Below are positions 60,526-64,000 of a DNA stretch of 64,000 nucleotides, piece after piece (the first letter of the stretch is position 1; each line of letters starts with the position of its first letter). The DNA is from Spartobacteria bacterium UBA695. Its GTDB lineage: Bacteria > Verrucomicrobiota > Verrucomicrobiia > Chthoniobacterales > Chthoniobacteraceae. The notes under the pieces were generated by a model that had not been told where the DNA came from, did not search any database, and was given only the letters and a program-made list of their open reading frames with translations. The stretch covers positions 1-64,000 of the forward strand of contig DBMP01000013.1 of assembly GCA_002298145.1 (NCBI GenBank), given 5' to 3'. A program made the translations under genes and the position numbers.

Positions 60526-61932
60526 CTACTGATTCAAATACCCGTTGATGGCTGCCGCGGCCCGCTTGCCGTCGCCCATGGCGAGGATGACGGTGGCCGC
60601 GCCGCGCACGATGTCGCCGCCTGCGAAGACGCCCGGTAGGCTCGTCATGCCGTTCTCGTCGATCTCGATGTTGCCCCATTTGTTGAGCTTCAGCTCGGGG
60701 CAGGTCGCGGTGAGCAGCGGGTTGGCCTTGGTGCCGATGGCCACGACTACGGTGTCGCATTCGAGTACGAATTCCGAGCCGGGGACGACCTGCGGACGGC
60801 GGCGGCCGGAGGCGTCGGGCTCGCCGAGCTCCATCCGGTTGCACTTGAGGCCGGTGACCCAGCGTTTTTCGTCGCCGATGACCTCCAGCGGGGCCACGAG
60901 GAGCTGAAAATCAACCCCTTCGGCGGCGGCGTGGTGGACTTCCTCGACGCGCGCGGGCATTTCTTCCTTCGTGCGGCGGTAGACGATCATGGCTTGCTCG
61001 GCACCGAGGCGCTTGGCGGTGCGCACGGCGTCCATGGCGACATTGCCGCCACCGACGACGGCCACTTTCTTGCCGATCAAGACGGGCGTGGAGCCCTCTT
61101 CTTTGCGGTAGGCTTCCATGAGGTTCACGCGGGTAAGGTACTCGTTGGCCGCGTAGACGCCTTTGAAGTTCTCGCCGGGGACGTTCATGAACTGCGGAAG
61201 GCCCGCGCCGTTGGCGATGAAGATGGCGTCGAACTGCTCTTGAAGCTCGGGGATGGTGTAGGTGCGCCCGATGACGACGTTGCACTCGATTTTGACGCCC
61301 GCCTGGGTGAGGCGCTCGACTTCTGCCGCGACGATGGCTTTCGGCAGGCGGAATTCCGGGATGCCGTAAACGAGCACGCCGCCCGGTTTGTGGAGGGCTT
61401 CGTAAAGGGTGACGTCGTGGCCTTTCTTGGCCAGCTCTCCGGCGGCGGTCAGGCCTGCGGGACCCGCGCCCACGATGGCGACTTTCTTGCCGGTTGGAGC
61501 AGGGGCTTCATCGGCGGCGACGGCTCCGCAGTTGCGGGCCCAGTCGGCGACGAAGCGTTCCAGGTAGCCGATGGCCACCGGCTGGCCTTTAAGCCCCCGG
61601 ATGCACGAGCCTTCGCACTGTTCCTCCTGCGGGCAGACACGGCCCGAGATGCAGGGGAGCGCGTTGTCGCCCAGGAGGCTCTTGGCCGCGCCCGCGAAAT
61701 CCCCTTGAGCCACGAGGCCCACGAATTTCGGAATATCGGTCATGACCGGGCAGCCCTGGATGCACTTGGCCTGTTTACACTGGAGACAGCGCTGGGCTTC
61801 GAGCAGCGCGAGCTGTTCGCTGAAGCCGAGGTTGACCTCTTTAAAGTTGCCGCTGCGAACGGTGGCGTCCTGTTCCGGCATGGTTTGCCGGGAAATTTGC
61901 ATCCGTTCTTTGGGAGAAAGTTGGGTGGCCAT
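60526..61932 (-). CDS. gltA: NADPH-dependent glutamate synthase-like / NfnB-SudA flavoprotein
   Basis: 468 residues from the ATG at 61932. N-terminal 4Fe-4S cysteines: AQRCLQCKQAKCIQGCPVM and SGRVCPQEEQCEGSCIRG. The first nucleotide site is VAIVGAGPAGLTAAGELAKK; a second Rossmann motif follows (KVAVVGGGNVAMDAVRTAKR), and the end is VFAGGDIVRGAATVILAMGD. Such proteins are the small GltS-like subunit, or the large subunit of NfnAB/SudAB. The ferredoxin-NADP reductase-like partner lies 28 bp upstream, which favours the NfnAB/SudAB assignment. Confidence 0.9.
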   Translation of the reverse strand: MATQLSPKERMQISRQTMPEQDATVRSGNFKEVNLGFSEQLALLEAQRCLQCKQAKCIQGCPVMTDIPKFVGLVAQGDFAGAAKSLLGDNALPCISGRVCPQEEQCEGSCIRGLKGQPVAIGYLERFVADWARNCGAVAADEAPAPTGKKVAIVGAGPAGLTAAGELAKKGHDVTLYEALHKPGGVLVYGIPEFRLPKAIVAAEVERLTQAGVKIECNVVIGRTYTIPELQEQFDAIFIANGAGLPQFMNVPGENFKGVYAANEYLTRVNLMEAYRKEEGSTPVLIGKKVAVVGGGNVAMDAVRTAKRLGAEQAMIVYRRTKEEMPARVEEVHHAAAEGVDFQLLVAPLEVIGDEKRWVTGLKCNRMELGEPDASGRRRPQVVPGSEFVLECDTVVVAIGTKANPLLTATCPELKLNKWGNIEIDENGMTSLPGVFAGGDIVRGAATVILAMGDGKRAAAAINGYLNQ

Positions 61933-61960
61933 AGAGGGAGAAAATTTGGGGGTTGGAGGT

Positions 61961-62797
61961 TTACTTTCGGATGCGGCAGTCGCCATCGGCGCAGGCGCTG
62001 GCGGCGCGTTGTTCGAATTCGCGGTAGGTGCCGAGGCGGTCCCACAGCAGCTCGAAATCGACGAGGTGGCCGTCGAACTCGGGGCCGTCCACGCAGGCAA
62101 ATTTCGTTTCCCCGCCCACGTCCACGCGGCAGCCGCCGCACATCCCCGTGCCGTCGACCATCACTGGGTTGAGCGAAACGATGGTGTGCACGCCGAAGGG
62201 GCGCGTGAGGTTGGCGACGGCGCGCATCATCGGCACCGGGCCCACGGCGTAGACGATATCCACGCCGCCTTTTTCCAGCACTTCCTTGGCCGCGTCGGTC
62301 ACGAAACCCTTGCGCCCATGGCTGCCGTCGTCGGTGCAGACGATGACTTCGCCGCACTTTTGGAGTTCTTCTTCGAAAATGACCCACTCCTTGGAGCGGC
62401 CGCCGATGACGCTGACGACCTGCACGCCGTGCGCGGCCAGAGCCTTGGCGATGGGGTGAACGACGGCTGTGCCAACGCCGCCGCCGATACAGAGCGCTTT
62501 GCCCTTTTCGATCAGCTCGGTCGGGTGGCCCAGCGGGCCGGAAACGTCGCGAATTGCTTCGCCGACTTCCAGGGCCACCAGCTCCTTGGTTGATTTGCCG
62601 ACGGCCTGGATGACCAACGAAATCGTGCCTGCCTGCGGATCGGCGTCGGCGATGGTGAGGGGGATGCGTTCGGCTCCCTCGGCGGCCCGGACAATGACGA
62701 ACTGCCCCGGTTTCTTGATTTCGGCGATGCGCGTTGCCTGTACGTCGAGGCGGGTGACGTTGGGGCTGAGCTGTTTTTTGGCCAGGATCGGATGCAT
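61961..62797 (-). CDS. NfnA/SudB-type ferredoxin-NADP+ reductase subunit
   Basis: 278 residues from the ATG at 62797 (HPILAKKQLSPNVTRLDVQA). FAD site KPGQFVIVRAAEGAERIPLT, NAD(P) site KALCIGGGVGTAVVHPIAKA and a 2Fe-2S site near the C-terminus with GTGMCGGCRVDVGGETKFAC and DGPEFDGH. It is the partner of the downstream flavoprotein. The pair would carry out electron transfer among NADH, NADPH and ferredoxin (electron bifurcation in NfnAB) or sulfide/polysulfide chemistry (SudAB). The longer frame upstream reads into repeat DNA and is not coding. Confidence 0.9.
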   Translation of the reverse strand: MHPILAKKQLSPNVTRLDVQATRIAEIKKPGQFVIVRAAEGAERIPLTIADADPQAGTISLVIQAVGKSTKELVALEVGEAIRDVSGPLGHPTELIEKGKALCIGGGVGTAVVHPIAKALAAHGVQVVSVIGGRSKEWVIFEEELQKCGEVIVCTDDGSHGRKGFVTDAAKEVLEKGGVDIVYAVGPVPMMRAVANLTRPFGVHTIVSLNPVMVDGTGMCGGCRVDVGGETKFACVDGPEFDGHLVDFELLWDRLGTYREFEQRAASACADGDCRIRK

Positions 62798-62873
62798 AGA
62801 AGGGTAGGTGAAGGTAGCCTCATCGGGAGAGCGAGGCAATCCAAACGTGCAAACGTGCCGTTTGATCCATTTT

Positions 62874-62992
62874 CCTCGTTCCCAATCTCCCGATTGGGAA
62901 CGTCTTCTGTCTGCGAATCTTTGATTCGTTGCGTGAGGTGATGGAATCAGAGATTCCCAGACAAGGGCGTTACGAATCTGGAGATTCGTAAC
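62874..62992. repeat. Palindromic intergenic repeat, module A, copy 2
   Basis: 119 bp, no indels and about 8 mismatches by eye relative to copy 1 at 2179-2297, and the same orientation. The mismatches fall mainly in the spacer between hairpins 2 and 3 (62932-62941) and in a hairpin loop, whereas the stems are unchanged. It lies in the 397-bp region between the NfnA-type gene and the OYE gene, which contains no gene. Confidence 0.9.
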
Positions 62993-63037
62993 CAGGAGGC
63001 TAATGAAAGCCGCAGAAATGGAAAGCGCGCACGGGTC

Positions 63038-63101
63038 GAGGCGGCGGGCGTAAGCCGACGCTATCGCGCGGTAGCGCGTAATGGGTCCAGCCTCAGGCTG
63101 G
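63038..63101. repeat. Palindromic intergenic repeat, module B, copy 2
   Basis: 64 bp, same length as copy 1 at 2360-2423 with about 5 differences. The terminal hairpin is CCAGCC-TCA-GGCTGG here against CCAGCG-TCA-CGCTGG in copy 1, a paired change that keeps the stem. It follows module A after 45 bp. Confidence 0.88.
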
Positions 63102-63106
63102 GGAAA

Positions 63107-63143
63107 CCGGGAGAAGAGGCATATCCCCCGCCTCTTCCCCCGG
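63107..63143 (-). terminator. Hairpin downstream of the OYE gene
   Basis: A 14-bp stem with one mismatch (CCGGGAGAAGAGGC and GCCTCTTCCCCCGG) and a 9-nt loop, 51 bp after the minus-strand OYE stop. No T-run. A likely transcription end or a further repeat hairpin. Confidence 0.5.
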
Positions 63144-63194
63144 TCCAACTGACTGAATTGGCTCTAAATGGATTGGCTAAAAGAATTGTCGGCC

Positions 63195-64000
63195 TTACCG
63201 CTTCTTAATCTCCTTGAGCGAAGGGGCTTCCTTCGAGCACTTGTAAAATTGATCCAGCGGGTAGCAGCCGCTTGGCAGGCCGTTGCGCGGAGCCGTCGTG
63301 CAGTCGCTGAACGTGCGGCAGACCATGCGCGTTTCGCACGGCTTGCCTTCCACCGCGTCAGCCAACATGCGCGGATAAGAGAGCACCGCTCGGCCAATGC
63401 CCACGCTGTCCACATACCCGTGGCGCAGGTAGTACTGAGCCACATGTGGCATGTATTCCTGCAAATAGCTGTAGCCGGTGCCGACCAGGATCAGGTCCGG
63501 GAACTTCGCCTTCAGCTCCTTAACGACATTGAGCTGACGGGCCACGCCGACGAGCGGGTCTTCCAGAAGCTGGTAGCCGTCCGAGGGCGGGTAGCCCGCC
63601 GGACGCCCGATGTGCGGATTGTAGTACGGGCTGGCCGCCGAGAGATTGACGAGCCGGATGTCCAACTGGCGCAGTAGATCCAGGAACTGGAGCGGTTCGG
63701 TGAGATCGTATTCCAGCGGGTTCTCCTGATTGACCCCAAACGCGTAGCGGTACGGCAGACAGTGAGAGAAATCCTCGGGAATGCCGGGGCCGAGCTTGCC
63801 GGGTTCGGCCGCCTCGGGGTTCGGCTTGTAGGGGACCACGTCAAACGCGCTCAGGCGCACGCCGATGCCGAGCTTCGGAGCCACCGCGCGGATGGCGGCG
63901 ACGATCTCGCGCAACGGGCGGGTGCGGTTCTCGAACGAGCCGCCGTATTTGCCGGGGCGTGTGTGGGCGGAGAGGAATTCGTGGAGCAGGTAGCCGTGGC
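63195..64000 (-). CDS. NADH:flavin oxidoreductase / Old Yellow Enzyme family (5' partial)
   Basis: 267 residues are visible; the N-terminal ~100 lie beyond the window. It opens at the family block HGYLLHEFLSAHTRPGKYGG with SFENRTRPLREIV, then VRLSAFDVVPY, RLVNLSAASPYYNPH, ILVGTGYSYLQEYMP and SVGIGRAVLSYPRML. The C-terminal end is Cys-rich (MVCRTFSDCTTAPRNGLPSG, then YKCS), and may bind a metal or a cluster; standard OYE lacks it. An FMN enzyme reducing enoates or similar. Transcribed toward the repeat region. Confidence 0.85.
   Translation of the reverse strand, partial: HGYLLHEFLSAHTRPGKYGGSFENRTRPLREIVAAIRAVAPKLGIGVRLSAFDVVPYKPNPEAAEPGKLGPGIPEDFSHCLPYRYAFGVNQENPLEYDLTEPLQFLDLLRQLDIRLVNLSAASPYYNPHIGRPAGYPPSDGYQLLEDPLVGVARQLNVVKELKAKFPDLILVGTGYSYLQEYMPHVAQYYLRHGYVDSVGIGRAVLSYPRMLADAVEGKPCETRMVCRTFSDCTTAPRNGLPSGCYPLDQFYKCSKEAPSLKEIKKR

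Noticed and set aside
61961..63148. N-terminal extension of the NfnA-type protein to 396 residues
   Set aside because: The extra 117 codons run through the repeat modules; the ATG at 62797 starts exactly where the family does.

Overview
The window is a GC-rich, gene-dense chromosomal segment of a Gram-negative heterotroph. A lineage in Verrucomicrobiota fits best. This is inference from gene content: a PEP-CTERM subtilase, a Gld-type ABC cassette with a DUF4340 protein, PilB/PilT ATPases, DUF1328/DUF3309 membrane peptides and paired M16 proteases. No rRNA, intact tRNA, CRISPR array, prophage or transposase gene was seen.

Layout. 1-2160 holds the end of a TonB-like protein and the lactate racemase homologue LarA. 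2161-8126 is a minus-strand pilus/secretion ATPase operon (GspE/PilB, PilT, GspE/PilB) preceded by HemW. 8220-14322 carries two small proteins, a catalytic/non-catalytic M16 pair, a subtilisin-like protease with a PEP-CTERM tail and a thioredoxin-fold protein. 14468-19536 is an ABC ATPase, permease, GldG-like and DUF4340 operon. 19604-26283 is a complete phosphate regulon unit on the minus strand (porin, pstS, pstC, pstA, pstB, phoU), headed by four 11-bp-phased PHO-box-like repeats. 26480-30975 holds two ABC-2 permeases separated by a GH8 glycosidase and an AT-richer, oppositely oriented GT87-like gene that looks inserted. 30984-35719 has hisH, glutaredoxin, dnaB, rplI and an L,D-transpeptidase.

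35884-46454 is a mosaic: a glycosyltransferase, a SecD-like and a BsuPI lipoprotein, an HU protein, a squalene/phytoene synthase, an OsmC/DUF1328/DUF3309 stress cluster, a family 4 uracil-DNA glycosylase and two trypsin-fold proteases. 46576-54269 carries sucA-sucB (the E2 lacks its E3-binding domain), a lipoprotein, hisA and a LarC with a very His-rich insert. 54704-60471 is a minus-strand housekeeping run (a degenerate DeoB-like protein, ribBA, ribH, nusB, ftsY, an inositol monophosphatase-family protein, ispF). 60526-64000 has an NfnAB/SudAB-type pair and a truncated Old Yellow Enzyme.

The most unusual structure is a two-module family of palindromic intergenic repeats. Near-identical copies lie at 2179-2423 and 62874-63101, one hairpin carries a compensatory base change, and a deletion derivative at 11696-11727 supplies the last codons and stop of the PEP-CTERM protease. 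Other points for follow-up are the degenerate phosphopentomutase fold, the PstC with about 200 extra residues, the PHO box, the E2 without an E3-binding domain, and the GT insertion between the permeases. Starts were trimmed where long upstream extensions overlapped neighbours or lacked signal-peptide logic. I found no convincing wholly new multi-gene system.
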